DNA of 64,000 nt from Janthinobacterium sp. SUN073. GTDB taxonomy: Bacteria; Pseudomonadota; Gammaproteobacteria; Burkholderiales; Burkholderiaceae_D. The translations under genes and the position numbers were made by a program. The notes under the pieces are model-generated. The model was not told the DNA's origin. It was given only the letters and a program-made list of their open reading frames with translations, and made no database searches. Shown piece by piece: positions 27,473 through 36,398 of the stretch. Position 1 is the stretch's first letter; every line of letters starts with the position of its first letter. The stretch is taken from assembly GCF_030397665.1 (NCBI RefSeq), contig NZ_JAPUBT010000002.1, positions 62,001 to 126,000 on the forward strand. The letters are read 5' to 3'.

Positions 27473-27494
27473 CGCGGCGGCGCAGCGTCAGGGC
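27466..27494. terminator. bidirectional stem-loop containing both stop codons
   Basis: A perfect 10-bp-arm inverted repeat, GCCCTGACGC and GCGTCAGGGC, with a nine-base loop. The TGA of the giant gene lies in the left arm and the TGA of the convergent dehydrogenase gene in the right arm. This is a symmetric structure that can serve as a shared transcription end for both strands. No T-tract on either side. Confidence 0.6.
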
Positions 27495-28438
27495 ACAGGC
27501 GTGCGCAGCGGCAGGCCGGCAAAGTGGGCTTGCAGATTGTCCAGCACCAGCTGGCCCATGGCGTGCCGCGTTTCCACGGTCAGGCTGCCCACGTGCGGCG
27601 TGAGCACCACGTTCGGCAAGGCGCGCAAGGCGGCTGGTACGCGCGGTTCGTCCGCGAACACGTCCAGGCCGGCCGCGCCCAGGTGGCCATCCTGCAAGGC
27701 GGCGATCAGGGCATCTTCGTCGATCAGCGCGCCACGGGCGATATTGATCAAGGTGCCTTGCGGACCCAGCGCGTTGAGCACGCCGCGGTCGATGCTCTGG
27801 CGCGTGGCCGGCGTGCCCGGCGCGCAAACAAAAAGGTAATCGCTTTCCTGCGCCAGGGCCAGCAGGGATGCGGCGCGTGGCACGCTGGTGCCGGTAATGG
27901 CGCGCGGCTGGAAATAGCGCACCTGCACGCCGAAGGCGGCCAGGCGCAACGCGATGGCTTGGCCGATCTGGCCGAAGCCGAAGATGCCGGCCGTCTTGCC
28001 GCGCAGGCTGGAGGCGGGCGCGATGGCTACGCGGCGTTCCCAGCCGCCGTCGCGCACGAAACGGTCGAGCGTCACGATGTGCCGCGCGCTGGCCAGCAGC
28101 AAGGCCAGCGCCACGTCAGCCACGTCATCGGTCAGCACGTTCGGCGTGGTGGTGACGGCGATGCCCCGCTCACGCGCCCGGTCCAGCGCCACGCCATCGA
28201 GACCCACGCCGTTGACGGCGATGATTTCCAGATGCGGCAGCGAGGCCATGTCGGCGGCATTCAAGCCCAGCGCGCCCGTCGTGACGACGGCGCGGATGGC
28301 CGGCGCCCGTTCGGCCAGCCAGGCGTGGCGCTCGTCCGCCGGCACTTGCCAGGCGTGATGGCAGGTGTATTGCTGCTCCAGCTGTGCGTTGACGGCAGCC
28401 GAAGGGCTGGGAGCGAGGATGAGGAGTTCGGGGAGCAT
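27488..28438 (-). CDS. D-isomer 2-hydroxyacid dehydrogenase (glyoxylate/hydroxypyruvate reductase-like)
   Basis: About 316 residues; a cytoplasmic NAD(P)H-dependent oxidoreductase that interconverts 2-keto acids and D-2-hydroxy acids. The Rossmann motif is GFGQIGQAIALRL. The catalytic Arg is in INIARGALIDEDALIAAL, the Glu in VFADEPRVP, and the His in VVLTPHVGSLT. Together these are the complete family set. The start at 28438 gives the expected N-terminus (MLPELLILAPSP); an ATG 13 codons upstream is possible. It is convergent with the giant-protein gene and shows no functional link to it. Which keto acid is used cannot be told. Confidence 0.9.
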   Translation of the reverse strand: MLPELLILAPSPSAAVNAQLEQQYTCHHAWQVPADERHAWLAERAPAIRAVVTTGALGLNAADMASLPHLEIIAVNGVGLDGVALDRARERGIAVTTTPNVLTDDVADVALALLLASARHIVTLDRFVRDGGWERRVAIAPASSLRGKTAGIFGFGQIGQAIALRLAAFGVQVRYFQPRAITGTSVPRAASLLALAQESDYLFVCAPGTPATRQSIDRGVLNALGPQGTLINIARGALIDEDALIAALQDGHLGAAGLDVFADEPRVPAALRALPNVVLTPHVGSLTVETRHAMGQLVLDNLQAHFAGLPLRTPVP

Positions 28439-28535
28439 GGGCGTCCAAGTTGGTGTCGACAAGATTTGCAGACGCAACTTAGCATATTTGCGACCCTGCG
28501 GGGGATGGCATGGATCACCCTTGCATCATGCGTAG

Positions 28536-28565
28536 GTCGGCTTAGCCCAACGGCCGTAAGCCGAC
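28536..28565. repeat. REP-like palindromic element
   Basis: Nine-base arms GTCGGCTTA and TAAGCCGAC enclose GCCCAACGGCCG in an intergenic gap. Dispersed palindromes of the form GTCGG(A/C)TTA...TAA(T/G)CCGAC are common between genes in Oxalobacteraceae genomes, as I recall. Only this copy was found in the window. Confidence 0.55.
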
Positions 28566-28595
28566 AAGCACCGCCACAACGATGGTCAGATCGCC

Positions 28596-29276
28596 TCAAC
28601 CCGGACAAGGCACGCGTTTGACCTTGCCGCCCGTCTTGAACGGGTCGGCGCCCGCGCCCGGGTTTGCATCCATGCCATAGCACGTGGCGCCGACGGCGCT
28701 AACGACGCGCGTGGCGGGCCGGCCATCTGCCGTCAGGTATTCCTCCACGCGGATGACGGGGCCGCCGCGCCAGGCGGAGGCGACCAGTTTCTGGAAGCTG
28801 CTTTCGCTCTTCAGGTCGGCTGCGGCCAGCCATGGCTTGTCTTGTTTCAGTTCACCACGCAGGGCCTTGTCGGCGGCGCCGGCGGCCAGACGGGCGCGCG
28901 TGCGCAAGTCTGCGGTGGACGGCGCCGTGGACGGCGCGGCGGGCAATTCTTCGGCGGGTACGGTGATGGTTTCCGCTGCCACTGTGGGCGCTGCGAGGAC
29001 GGCGGACGGCGTGGCAGGCACCGCACTGGCGCGCGCGCGCGGCAAGGGTGCCGGCATGGGCAGCGGCAATGCCTTCGGCGGCATCTGCGGCGGCCGGGAA
29101 GGCAGCAGTGTCATGAAAGCCACTTCCGTGTATTGCTTGAGCTGCCGTGCCGGCAGCAAGAGGAAGTACAGGCCCAGCGCGTGCATGGCCAGGATCAGCG
29201 CGACGGCCGCGCCTTTCAGGCTCAGACCGTCCCGTATGCGCATGGAGACGGACGGTAGATGGCGGAGCAATGACAT
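28596..29276 (-). CDS. membrane-anchored proline-rich periplasmic protein (TonB-like N-terminus)
   Basis: 226 residues. A short cytoplasmic basic segment is followed by one hydrophobic helix (about 24-42), then a Pro/Ala-rich linker (PPQMPPKALPLPMPAPLP) and a small C-terminal domain of about 90 residues with two Cys (TCYGM, VPCPG). The first half is built like TonB or another single-pass anchor. The C-terminal domain does not show the TonB fold pattern, so I do not call it TonB. AGGAAA lies six bases before the ATG. It is divergent from a siderophore receptor, which makes an envelope role plausible. Confidence 0.7.
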   Translation of the reverse strand: MSLLRHLPSVSMRIRDGLSLKGAAVALILAMHALGLYFLLLPARQLKQYTEVAFMTLLPSRPPQMPPKALPLPMPAPLPRARASAVPATPSAVLAAPTVAAETITVPAEELPAAPSTAPSTADLRTRARLAAGAADKALRGELKQDKPWLAAADLKSESSFQKLVASAWRGGPVIRVEEYLTADGRPATRVVSAVGATCYGMDANPGAGADPFKTGGKVKRVPCPG

Positions 29277-29469
29277 GCGGTTTCCTGTGGGCGCCGGGCG
29301 CGATGGCCCATTCTAACGAAACTGTGCGACAAGCATTGATAAATCCACAAGGTATCGTCTGGCGCGCCCTTTCCCGCCAGATTCCAGTGCCTGCTCCGGC
29401 AGTTGTTGTACGAATGGCGACTTTTTTTCAACATTCTCACACTTTTCCACGCGTTGTGCCATGCTGGAA

Positions 29470-29488
29470 TATAATGATAATCATTCTC
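29470..29488 (+). promoter_or_regulatory. Fur box before the siderophore receptor
   Basis: The 19-bp site TATAATGATAATCATTCTC matches 17 of 19 positions of the consensus GATAATGATAATCATTATC. It lies 20 bp upstream of the receptor start, where bound Fe-Fur would block transcription. It may also affect the divergent gene at 29276. Confidence 0.85.
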
Positions 29489-29508
29489 ATTAATATCCCA
29501 ACAACACC

Positions 29509-31689
29509 ATGCGCATCTTCCGCCTCGCCCCTACCCCCTTCGCCCTGGCCGCCTTCCTGCTGGCCAGCAGCGCCGCCCACGCCCAAACCACGCCGGCCGG
29601 CGACGCTCAAACCATGCCCACGGTGGTCGTGAACGCCTCGGCCGATGCCTCGGCGGAAGGTTTGTCGAAGGCGTATGCGGGCGGCCAGGTGGCGCGCGGC
29701 GGGCGTTTGGGCTTGCTGGGCAATGTAGATATGATGGACACGCCCTTCAACAGCACCAACTATACGCAGGCGCTGATCCAGGACCAGCAGGCGCAGGGCG
29801 TGGGCGACGTGCTGCAAAACGATCCGGGCGTGCGCGTCACGCGCGGTTTCGGCAATTTCCAGGAAATGTACATGATCCGCGGCTTCCCCGTGAATTCGGA
29901 CGACCTCGCGTATAACGGCTTGTACGGCCTGCTGCCGCGCCAGTTTGTCGCATCCGAGTTGCTGGAGCGCGTGGAAGTATTCCGTGGCGCGAATACCTTC
30001 ATCAATGGCGCGGCGCCGGGAGGCGGCGGCGTTGGCGGCGCCATCAACCTGCTGCCCAAGCGGGCGCCGAATGCGCCGCTGACGCAGGTGACGGTGGGCG
30101 TGGAAAGCGGCGGCCAGGCGTACTTGGCCACCGATATCGCGCGCCGCTTCGGCCCCGACAACAATACGGGTATCCGCATCAATGCGGCCCGCCGCGACGG
30201 CGATACGGCCGTCGACCATGAAAAACGCGAACTGAGCGTCTTTTCCATCGGTGCCGACTACCGTGGCCGCGACTTCCGCCTGTCGGCCGATGCCGGTTAC
30301 CAGGACCACAAGCTGACGGCGCCGCGCCCCAGCGTGAACGTGGCGCCCGGCCTGGCAATCCCGACCGCACCGGACGCCAGCCGCAATTTCGCCCAGAACT
30401 GGACGCATTCGAACGAACGCGACACCTTCGGCACCCTGCGCGGCGAATACGATATCGCCAAGGATGTGGTGGCCTGGGCCGCGCTGGGTGCGCGCAGCGG
30501 CAATGAATCGAACGTGCTGGCCGTGCCCACGGTCGCCAGCGCGGATGGTAGCGGCACGGCCTACCGTTTCGACAATGAACGCCGCGATACGGTGCGCACG
30601 GGCGAGATCGGCGTGCGCGGCAAGGCCGTCACGGGCAGCATCAGCCACAGCCTGAGCGCCACGGCGTCGAGCTTCTGGTCGCAATCGCGCAACGCCTACG
30701 GCATGAGCGGTAACTTCAACGCCAGCATCGATGCGCCGTTCAATGCCGTGCCGCCGGCCGCCACCCTGTATGTTGGCGGCAAACTGGACAATCCTCTGGT
30801 GACGTCGCGCAGCATCCTGTCCAGCTTTGCCGTGGCCGACACCATGGGCTTCGCCAACGACAGCGTGCTGCTGACCGTGGGCTTGCGCCGCCAGACCATC
30901 AAGGACGACAGCTACAGCTACGACACGGGCAAGCAGACGGATCCTGGTTACAGCGAAAGCACCACCACGCCGCTGGCCGGCCTCGTGTACCGCCCCAGCA
31001 AGGAACTATCCGTGTATGCCAACTATATAGAAGGCTTGCAGAAAGGCGTCGTGGCTGGCGGCTTCGGTGTGACGAACAATATCGGCCAGGTCTTTGCGCC
31101 GTACAAATCGAAACAGAAGGAAATCGGCGTGAAGTATGACGGCGGCCGCATCGGCATGAGTGTCGCTCTGTTCACCACCAAACAGCCGCTGGCGTACGTG
31201 GACAACGGCACCTTTGGCGTCTTTGGCGAACAGCGCAACCGTGGCCTGGAATTGTCCGTTTTCGGCAGCCCCGTGCGCGGCTTGCGCCTGCTGGGCGGCC
31301 TGACCTTCCTTGATGCGGAACAGGTGAATGTGCAAAACCAGGCGAACAATGGCAAGGACGCCATCGGCGTGCCGCGCAAACAGCTCAATGCGGGCGTGGA
31401 GTGGGATGTGCCTGGCGTGCACGGCCTGGCGCTGACGGGCCGCGCCCTGTACACCTCGACCCAGTATCTCGATGCCGCCAACCGGCAGCAACTGCCATCG
31501 TGGACGCGCCTGGACCTGGGCGCCCGCTATACGGCCAGCATTGCTGAGCGCGCCGTGACCTTGCGCGCGCGCCTGGATAATGTGACGGACAAGAACTACT
31601 GGGCTTCGGCTGGGGGCGCTTCCAACGCTGGCTACTTGGTGCTGGCCGCGCCGCGCACCGTCGTCGTCTCCGCCTCGGTCGACTTCTAA
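29509..31689 (+). CDS. TonB-dependent siderophore receptor
   Basis: A 726-residue outer-membrane ferric-siderophore transporter. Signal peptide: residues 1 to about 25 (AHAQ cleavage). Plug domain: about 60-190, with QALIQDQQAQGVGDVLQNDP, RGFGNFQEMYMIRGF, VEVFRGANTFINGAAPGGG and GGAINLLPKR. This is followed by a 22-strand barrel, and the protein ends in an aromatic residue (ASVDF), as outer-membrane barrels do. The pattern is closest to hydroxamate-type receptors of the FhuE/FoxA/FcuA group, a recall-based impression. A near-consensus Fur box lies directly upstream, so iron-repressed expression is expected. No siderophore biosynthesis genes are in the window, so it may take up foreign siderophores. 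The Shine-Dalgarno is poor. Confidence 0.93.
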   Translation: MRIFRLAPTPFALAAFLLASSAAHAQTTPAGDAQTMPTVVVNASADASAEGLSKAYAGGQVARGGRLGLLGNVDMMDTPFNSTNYTQALIQDQQAQGVGDVLQNDPGVRVTRGFGNFQEMYMIRGFPVNSDDLAYNGLYGLLPRQFVASELLERVEVFRGANTFINGAAPGGGGVGGAINLLPKRAPNAPLTQVTVGVESGGQAYLATDIARRFGPDNNTGIRINAARRDGDTAVDHEKRELSVFSIGADYRGRDFRLSADAGYQDHKLTAPRPSVNVAPGLAIPTAPDASRNFAQNWTHSNERDTFGTLRGEYDIAKDVVAWAALGARSGNESNVLAVPTVASADGSGTAYRFDNERRDTVRTGEIGVRGKAVTGSISHSLSATASSFWSQSRNAYGMSGNFNASIDAPFNAVPPAATLYVGGKLDNPLVTSRSILSSFAVADTMGFANDSVLLTVGLRRQTIKDDSYSYDTGKQTDPGYSESTTTPLAGLVYRPSKELSVYANYIEGLQKGVVAGGFGVTNNIGQVFAPYKSKQKEIGVKYDGGRIGMSVALFTTKQPLAYVDNGTFGVFGEQRNRGLELSVFGSPVRGLRLLGGLTFLDAEQVNVQNQANNGKDAIGVPRKQLNAGVEWDVPGVHGLALTGRALYTSTQYLDAANRQQLPSWTRLDLGARYTASIAERAVTLRARLDNVTDKNYWASAGGASNAGYLVLAAPRTVVVSASVDF

Positions 31690-31769
31690 ACGGCAATTCC
31701 ATGCCCGGCAGGGGCGCCGCGCCGCGTGCGCCCCTGTGCAATCGCTTGTGCTTGGGCGACAATGCGCGC

Positions 31770-32651
31770 ATGACACTGCGCCTCGCCCTCCTCTCCCTGT
31801 TGCTCTTCGCCACCGCCAGCACCGCCCTTGCCCAAAAGCAAGCCGCCTGCCCCTACGCCGCCTGGAAGAGCGGTTTCAAGGGCGATGCGCGGGCGCAAGC
31901 CACGTGTTTGCTGCGCCCTGTGAAACTGTATGCGCGCCTGGGCGACAGCGCGCCGCTGCCGGACTTTCTTGCCAGTCACATCGGCCAGCGCACGGGCATC
32001 GCCCCGGCCCGCCTGCGCGCCTGGCTAGCCGGGCAAGGCATAGCCGAGACGGACGTGGGTGGCGCCATCGACGCACCCCTGTCGCGCGCGGTGGGCCGGC
32101 TGGCGGCGCCCATGGCCCGCTTTTTCGTCATCCACGACACCAGCTACCCGAATTTCCTGGCGGAATCCATTCCTGCCCGCATCAACGATGCCAGCTGGGA
32201 CTTCAACGACTTCAGCTTGCGCAATCCGGCGCTGGGCGGCGGCCCGAAAGGCCATGTCTACGTGAACCGCCTCGGCGATTCATTGTCGGTGCGCGACTTT
32301 GGCACGCCCGGCTATGCCAGCAAGCTGGAAAAGGACAAGCCTTCGTTGACGGGCCTGTTCCTGCACGTGGAACTGGTGCAGCCGCGCCATTCCGTGCCCG
32401 CTGGCGGCAAGGGCAACGACGGGCTGGCGCCCGATCCGGGCTTTACGCCCGCGCAATACGACCGGCTGGCCCTGCTGTACCTCGCCGCCAGCGTGCGCAA
32501 GGGCACGTGGTTGATCCCTGCCTTCCACGCCGTGCTCGATACGGGCTTTGCGAACGGTCATGATGACCCACAGAACTTTTCGCTGACCGAGTGGTCAGCC
32601 TCGCTTTCCCGCCTGTATGCGGCCTTGCGCCAGGCCGATACTGGACAATAA
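31770..32651 (+). CDS. secreted amidase-like protein (possible amidase_2/PGRP fold)
   Basis: A 293-residue exported protein; signal peptide about 1-21 (AlaLeuAlaGln). The longer frame from 31701 lacks a signal and is rejected. The middle shows ARFFVIHDTSYPNF, reminiscent of the first zinc-ligand strand of N-acetylmuramoyl-L-alanine amidases. LFLHVELVQPR follows, and later FHAVLDTGFANGHDDPQNF resembles the His...DP segment that completes the site. Two Cys (about 28 and 48) could form a disulfide. I assign the amidase_2-like fold with moderate confidence; a non-catalytic relative is possible. It stands alone between the receptor and the kinase gene. Confidence 0.6.
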   Translation: MTLRLALLSLLLFATASTALAQKQAACPYAAWKSGFKGDARAQATCLLRPVKLYARLGDSAPLPDFLASHIGQRTGIAPARLRAWLAGQGIAETDVGGAIDAPLSRAVGRLAAPMARFFVIHDTSYPNFLAESIPARINDASWDFNDFSLRNPALGGGPKGHVYVNRLGDSLSVRDFGTPGYASKLEKDKPSLTGLFLHVELVQPRHSVPAGGKGNDGLAPDPGFTPAQYDRLALLYLAASVRKGTWLIPAFHAVLDTGFANGHDDPQNFSLTEWSASLSRLYAALRQADTGQ

Positions 32652-32719
32652 AGCGTTTCCCCGCCGGCTGATTAGGCGCATACTATTGCAAGCATAGTCA
32701 CTGCGGTCAGGGAGGCCAG

Positions 32720-33877
32720 GTGAGCATCAGCTCGGATCATCATGCGGATCGCCAGGCCGGCGCGCACCAGCCACTGCAGCGCGCGCAGCGCCTCTTCGCC
32801 ATGCGCGATGCCGTCCTCAGCGCCTGGGAACAGCACGTACGCGCCAGCGTGCGCGGCGCCGACCAGTTGCTCACGCCCATACTCATCAATACCTTGCCCG
32901 CCTTTTTCGACAACCTGGCCGAAGCCCTCACGCCGGGCCATCCGCGCGAAAACGCCGCCAGCAACAGCAATGTGCCCGCCGTGCATGGCAATGAACGGGC
33001 GCGCATGACCAATTACGGACCGGAACAGGTGATCCAGGAATACCAGATCTTCCGCGACTGCTTCGCCGCTACCGCGCATGCGTCCGGCATCACCCTGCGT
33101 CGCAAGGATTGGCAGGTGCTCAACGCCTCGATCGACGTGGGCATCCGCGAATCGATACGCGAATTTACCAGCATGCACGAAGGCTTCCGGCGCCGCATCG
33201 CCGCCGGCCTGTCGCACGACATGCGCAACCCGCTGGCCGTCATCAGCACCAGCGCCCAGTTGCTGCTGCGGCAGGCGGACCCGGAACGGGTGGTCTTGCT
33301 GGCGCACAAAATTGCCGAGCACAGCAAACGGCTCGACAGCATGATCGAGGAATTGCTCGATAGCCTCAGCTACCACCGGGGCCAGCGGCTGCCGCTGGCG
33401 CTGAGCCAGTTCGACGTGCTGCCCCTGATACACGCCGTGGCCGGCCAGGTCAACCTGCAGCGGCCCGGCAAATGCCAGGTCAGCGGGCAAGCCGTCACCG
33501 GTTGGTGGTGCGAAAACTCGCTGCGGCGTGCGCTGGAAAACCTGCTGAGCAATGCCCTCAAGTACGGCGATGATGCGCCCGTCAATGTGCACGTGGAAGC
33601 GGTCCACGAGCGCCTGATGCTCACCGTCCACAATGGTGGCCACGCCATCGCGCCGGAACAGGCCGAACGCATCTTCGACTACTTGCGCCGCGAGAATGAC
33701 AGCCCCGCGCCGGGCTGGGGCATCGGCCTGCCCTTCGTGCAAAACGTGGCCGAAAGCCACGGCGGCAGCATCGCCGTCGACAGCGCACCCGAAACGGGCA
33801 CCAGCTTCATCTTCGACGTGCCCGTCGATTGCCGTCCGTTCGTCCCGCCCGCCGGCGCTCCCAAGAGTGACAGCTAG
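32720..33877 (+). CDS. orphan sensor histidine kinase with RsbRD-like N-terminus
   Basis: A 385-residue soluble kinase without transmembrane helices. Residues about 25-140 look like the RsbRD/RsbT co-antagonist N-terminal helical domain (SWEQHVRASVRGADQLLTP). The H-box is SH166-DMRNPLAVIS, the N-box ENLLSNALKYG, and the G boxes include PGWGIGLPF and PETGTSFIF. The start is GTG with GGAGG four bases upstream. No response regulator is adjacent, so its partner is elsewhere. It lies just before the NtrC-like site of the next operon but is not obviously part of it. Confidence 0.9.
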   Translation: MSISSDHHADRQAGAHQPLQRAQRLFAMRDAVLSAWEQHVRASVRGADQLLTPILINTLPAFFDNLAEALTPGHPRENAASNSNVPAVHGNERARMTNYGPEQVIQEYQIFRDCFAATAHASGITLRRKDWQVLNASIDVGIRESIREFTSMHEGFRRRIAAGLSHDMRNPLAVISTSAQLLLRQADPERVVLLAHKIAEHSKRLDSMIEELLDSLSYHRGQRLPLALSQFDVLPLIHAVAGQVNLQRPGKCQVSGQAVTGWWCENSLRRALENLLSNALKYGDDAPVNVHVEAVHERLMLTVHNGGHAIAPEQAERIFDYLRRENDSPAPGWGIGLPFVQNVAESHGGSIAVDSAPETGTSFIFDVPVDCRPFVPPAGAPKSDS

Positions 33878-33878
33878 C

Positions 33879-33921
33879 GCACCAAAGCGGTGCGAAGGAC
33901 GGCGCGACGCCACAAAAGTGG
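33879..33921 (+). promoter_or_regulatory. NtrC-like binding sites (enhancer) for the Anbu operon
   Basis: GCACC-AAAGC-GGTGC at 33879-33893 matches the NtrC half-sites GCACC-N5-GGTGC exactly. A weaker palindrome CCAC-AAAA-GTGG lies at 33910-33921, about three helical turns downstream. Both sit roughly 65-95 bp upstream of the expected transcription start of the sigma-54 promoter. Confidence 0.65.
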
Positions 33922-33952
33922 TCATATTTACACCTTCCTGCAGCCGGCCCGC

Positions 33953-33968
33953 TGGCACGCTTCCTGCT
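33953..33968 (+). promoter_or_regulatory. sigma-54 (RpoN) promoter of the ATP-grasp/Anbu operon
   Basis: TGGCACGCTTCCTGCT matches the -24/-12 consensus TGGCACG-N4-TTGCW with one difference (C for the first T of TTGC) and keeps the invariant GG-N10-GC. It lies 37 bp before the ATG of the first gene. Confidence 0.75.
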
Positions 33969-34005
33969 GAGCTATACATAGACACGGCTCAAGGGAAATC
34001 ACAAC

Positions 34006-35460
34006 ATGGCAAATTTTTTCAATGAAATGACTGCGGATGACGTGGGGGCGGACAGCAAGGTACGTGAACACTATCGTGAATTCGACAACTGGCTGGCGCA
34101 GCAATCACCCGAGACCATCGCCCGCAAGCGGGCCGAAGCCGACCTGACGTTCCGCCGCGTCGGCATCACCTTCGCCGTGTATGGCGACGATGCGGGCACG
34201 GAACGCCTGATACCGTTCGACACCATTCCCCGCATCATCCCCGCCGCCGAATGGGCGCAGATGCAGACGGGCCTGGTGCAGCGGGTGCAAGCCTTGAACA
34301 TGTTCATCCATGATATTTATCATGAGCAAAACATCATCAAGGCGGGCATCATTCCCGCCGAGCAAATCTACAAGAATGCCCAGTACCGCCCGGAAATGCA
34401 GGGCATTGCCGTCGCTTCCGACATTTACGCCCATATCGCCGGTGTCGATATCGTGCGCGCGGGCAAGGGCGAATTCTATGTACTGGAAGACAATTTAAGG
34501 GTGCCGTCCGGCGTGTCCTACATGCTGGAAGACCGCAAGATGATGATGCGGCTGTTCCCGGAATTGTTCGCCCGCAACCGCATCGCGCCCGTCGACCATT
34601 ACCCGGACATGCTGCTCGACAACCTGCGCTCCGTCGCGCCCATGGGCGTGGACGACCCCACCGTCGTCGTCATGACGCCGGGCATGTACAACTCCGCTTA
34701 CTTCGAGCACGCGTTCCTGGCCCAGCAAATGGGCGTGGAACTGGTCGAAGGCAAGGATCTGTTTGTCAACGACAACTCCGTCTACATGCGCACCACGCGT
34801 GGGCCGAAGCGAGTCGACGTGATTTATCGCCGCGTCGACGACGATTTCCTCGATCCGCTGGCCTTCCGCTCGGACTCCTCGCTGGGCGTGCCGGGCCTGC
34901 TGTCCGTGTACCGCGCCGGCAGGGTAACCCTGGCGAACGCCATCGGCACGGGCGTGGCCGACGACAAGTCGATCTACCCCTTCGTGCCCGACATGATCAA
35001 ATTCTACCTGTCGCAGGAACCGATCCTCAACAACGTGCCTACCTACCAGTGCCGCAAAGGGGCTGACCTGTCGTATGTGCTGGCCAATTTATCGAAACTG
35101 GTGGTCAAGGAAGTGCATGGTGCGGGCGGCTACGGCATGCTGGTGGGGCCGGCGTCCAGCCTGGCGCAGATCGAGGATTTCCGCCAGCGCCTGCTGGCCA
35201 ATCCGGGTGGCTACATCGCCCAGCCGACCCTCGCCCTGTCCGCCTGCCCCACGTATGTCGAGGCCGGCATCGCGCCGCGCCACATCGATTTGCGCCCGTT
35301 CGTGTTGTCTGGCAAGACGATTTCCATGGTGCCAGGCGGCCTGACGCGCGTGGCGCTGGGTGAAGGCTCGCTGGTGGTCAACTCCTCGCAAGGGGGCGGC
35401 ACCAAGGATACCTGGGTACTGGAAGAGACATCCGCTTTTGCAGGAGAGAAAACATGCTGA
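34006..35460 (+). CDS. circularly permuted ATP-grasp type 2 protein
   Basis: A 484-residue member of the circularly permuted ATP-grasp family (DUF404/DUF407). It is predicted to catalyse ATP-dependent ligation of an amino acid or peptide to an unknown acceptor. Typical blocks: RVQALNMFIHDIYHEQNI, GKGEFYVLEDNLRVPSGVSY, MTPGMYNSAYFEHAFLA, DGxxVxxRT-type VYMRTTRGPKRVDVIYRRVD, and DDKSIYPFVPDMIKFYL. AAGGGAAA precedes the start. It is the first of a tight run with alpha-E, transglutaminase and Anbu genes, an arrangement described by comparative genomics as a probable peptide-tagging or peptide-processing system. Its stop overlaps the next start. Confidence 0.92.
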   Translation: MANFFNEMTADDVGADSKVREHYREFDNWLAQQSPETIARKRAEADLTFRRVGITFAVYGDDAGTERLIPFDTIPRIIPAAEWAQMQTGLVQRVQALNMFIHDIYHEQNIIKAGIIPAEQIYKNAQYRPEMQGIAVASDIYAHIAGVDIVRAGKGEFYVLEDNLRVPSGVSYMLEDRKMMMRLFPELFARNRIAPVDHYPDMLLDNLRSVAPMGVDDPTVVVMTPGMYNSAYFEHAFLAQQMGVELVEGKDLFVNDNSVYMRTTRGPKRVDVIYRRVDDDFLDPLAFRSDSSLGVPGLLSVYRAGRVTLANAIGTGVADDKSIYPFVPDMIKFYLSQEPILNNVPTYQCRKGADLSYVLANLSKLVVKEVHGAGGYGMLVGPASSLAQIEDFRQRLLANPGGYIAQPTLALSACPTYVEAGIAPRHIDLRPFVLSGKTISMVPGGLTRVALGEGSLVVNSSQGGGTKDTWVLEETSAFAGEKTC

Positions 35461-36398
35461 GCCGCACTGCCGATCATTTGTTCTGGATGGCCCGCTACAC
35501 GGAGCGGGCGGAAAACACGGCGCGCATGCTGGACGTCAACATGCAGACATCGATGCTGCCGCAGTCCGAGCAGGACGCCGAGCAAGGCTGGCGCGCCACC
35601 CTGGGCATTTCCGAGCTGCAAAGCGCGTATGACCATCAATATGGCCGCTTCCACACGCGCGACGTGCTCGACTTCATGGTGCGCGACCCGAACAACCCGT
35701 CGTCCATCCTCGCCTGCCTGACGGGCGCGCGCGAAAACGCCCGCGCCGTGCGGGGGACGTTGACGACGGAAGTGTGGGAAATCCAGAACGCCACCTGGCT
35801 CGACATGCAGAAGCGTTTAAAAAGCAATCTGCTGGAAACGGACCCCAGCGCCTTCTTCGAATGGGTCAAATACCGCTCGCATTTGTCGCGTGGCGTGACT
35901 CTGGGCACCATGCTCAAGGATGAGGCCATCCATTTCATTCGCCTGGGCACCTTCCTGGAGCGGGCCGACAACACGGCGCGCATCCTCGACGTGAAGTTCC
36001 ACGGCGCGCGCGACACCTCGAAAGACATCACCCAGCGCGACTTTTACTACTGGGCGGCGCTGCTGCGCTCGGTGTCCGGCTTCGAAATCTACCGCAAGGT
36101 GTACCGCGACGTGATCACCCCCGCGCGGGTGGCGGAGTTGCTGATGCTGCGCGGCGACATGCCCAGGTCTTTACTTGCCTGCATGGATGACGTGGTGGAA
36201 AACCTGAAGCATATCCGCAACGATGTGTCGGCCGATACAGAACGCTTCGCGGGCAAATTGCATGCGGAACTGAAATTTGGCCATATCGACGACATCATGA
36301 AGGCCGGTTTGCATCATACATTGACGGAGTTTCTGGAAAACATCTATGAGCTGGGCAACCGGGTCAGCCGCGACTTCCTCGTTCCCTTGGCGGCCTGA
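35454..36398 (+). CDS. alpha-E domain protein (DUF403)
   Basis: A 314-residue, mainly helical protein starting MLSRTADHLFWMARYTERAENTARM, the hallmark of the alpha-E family. A second similar helix-pair signature, FIRLGTFLERADNTARILDV, lies near residue 160. The function is unknown. The family almost always accompanies the type 2 ATP-grasp protein and a transglutaminase-like protease and probably forms a complex with them. It overlaps the upstream gene by seven bases and the downstream start by one (TGATG), so translation is coupled. Confidence 0.92.
   Translation: MLSRTADHLFWMARYTERAENTARMLDVNMQTSMLPQSEQDAEQGWRATLGISELQSAYDHQYGRFHTRDVLDFMVRDPNNPSSILACLTGARENARAVRGTLTTEVWEIQNATWLDMQKRLKSNLLETDPSAFFEWVKYRSHLSRGVTLGTMLKDEAIHFIRLGTFLERADNTARILDVKFHGARDTSKDITQRDFYYWAALLRSVSGFEIYRKVYRDVITPARVAELLMLRGDMPRSLLACMDDVVENLKHIRNDVSADTERFAGKLHAELKFGHIDDIMKAGLHHTLTEFLENIYELGNRVSRDFLVPLAA

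Noticed and set aside
28596..29276. tonB gene
   Set aside because: Only the anchor and proline-rich linker fit; the C-terminal TonB domain is not evident.
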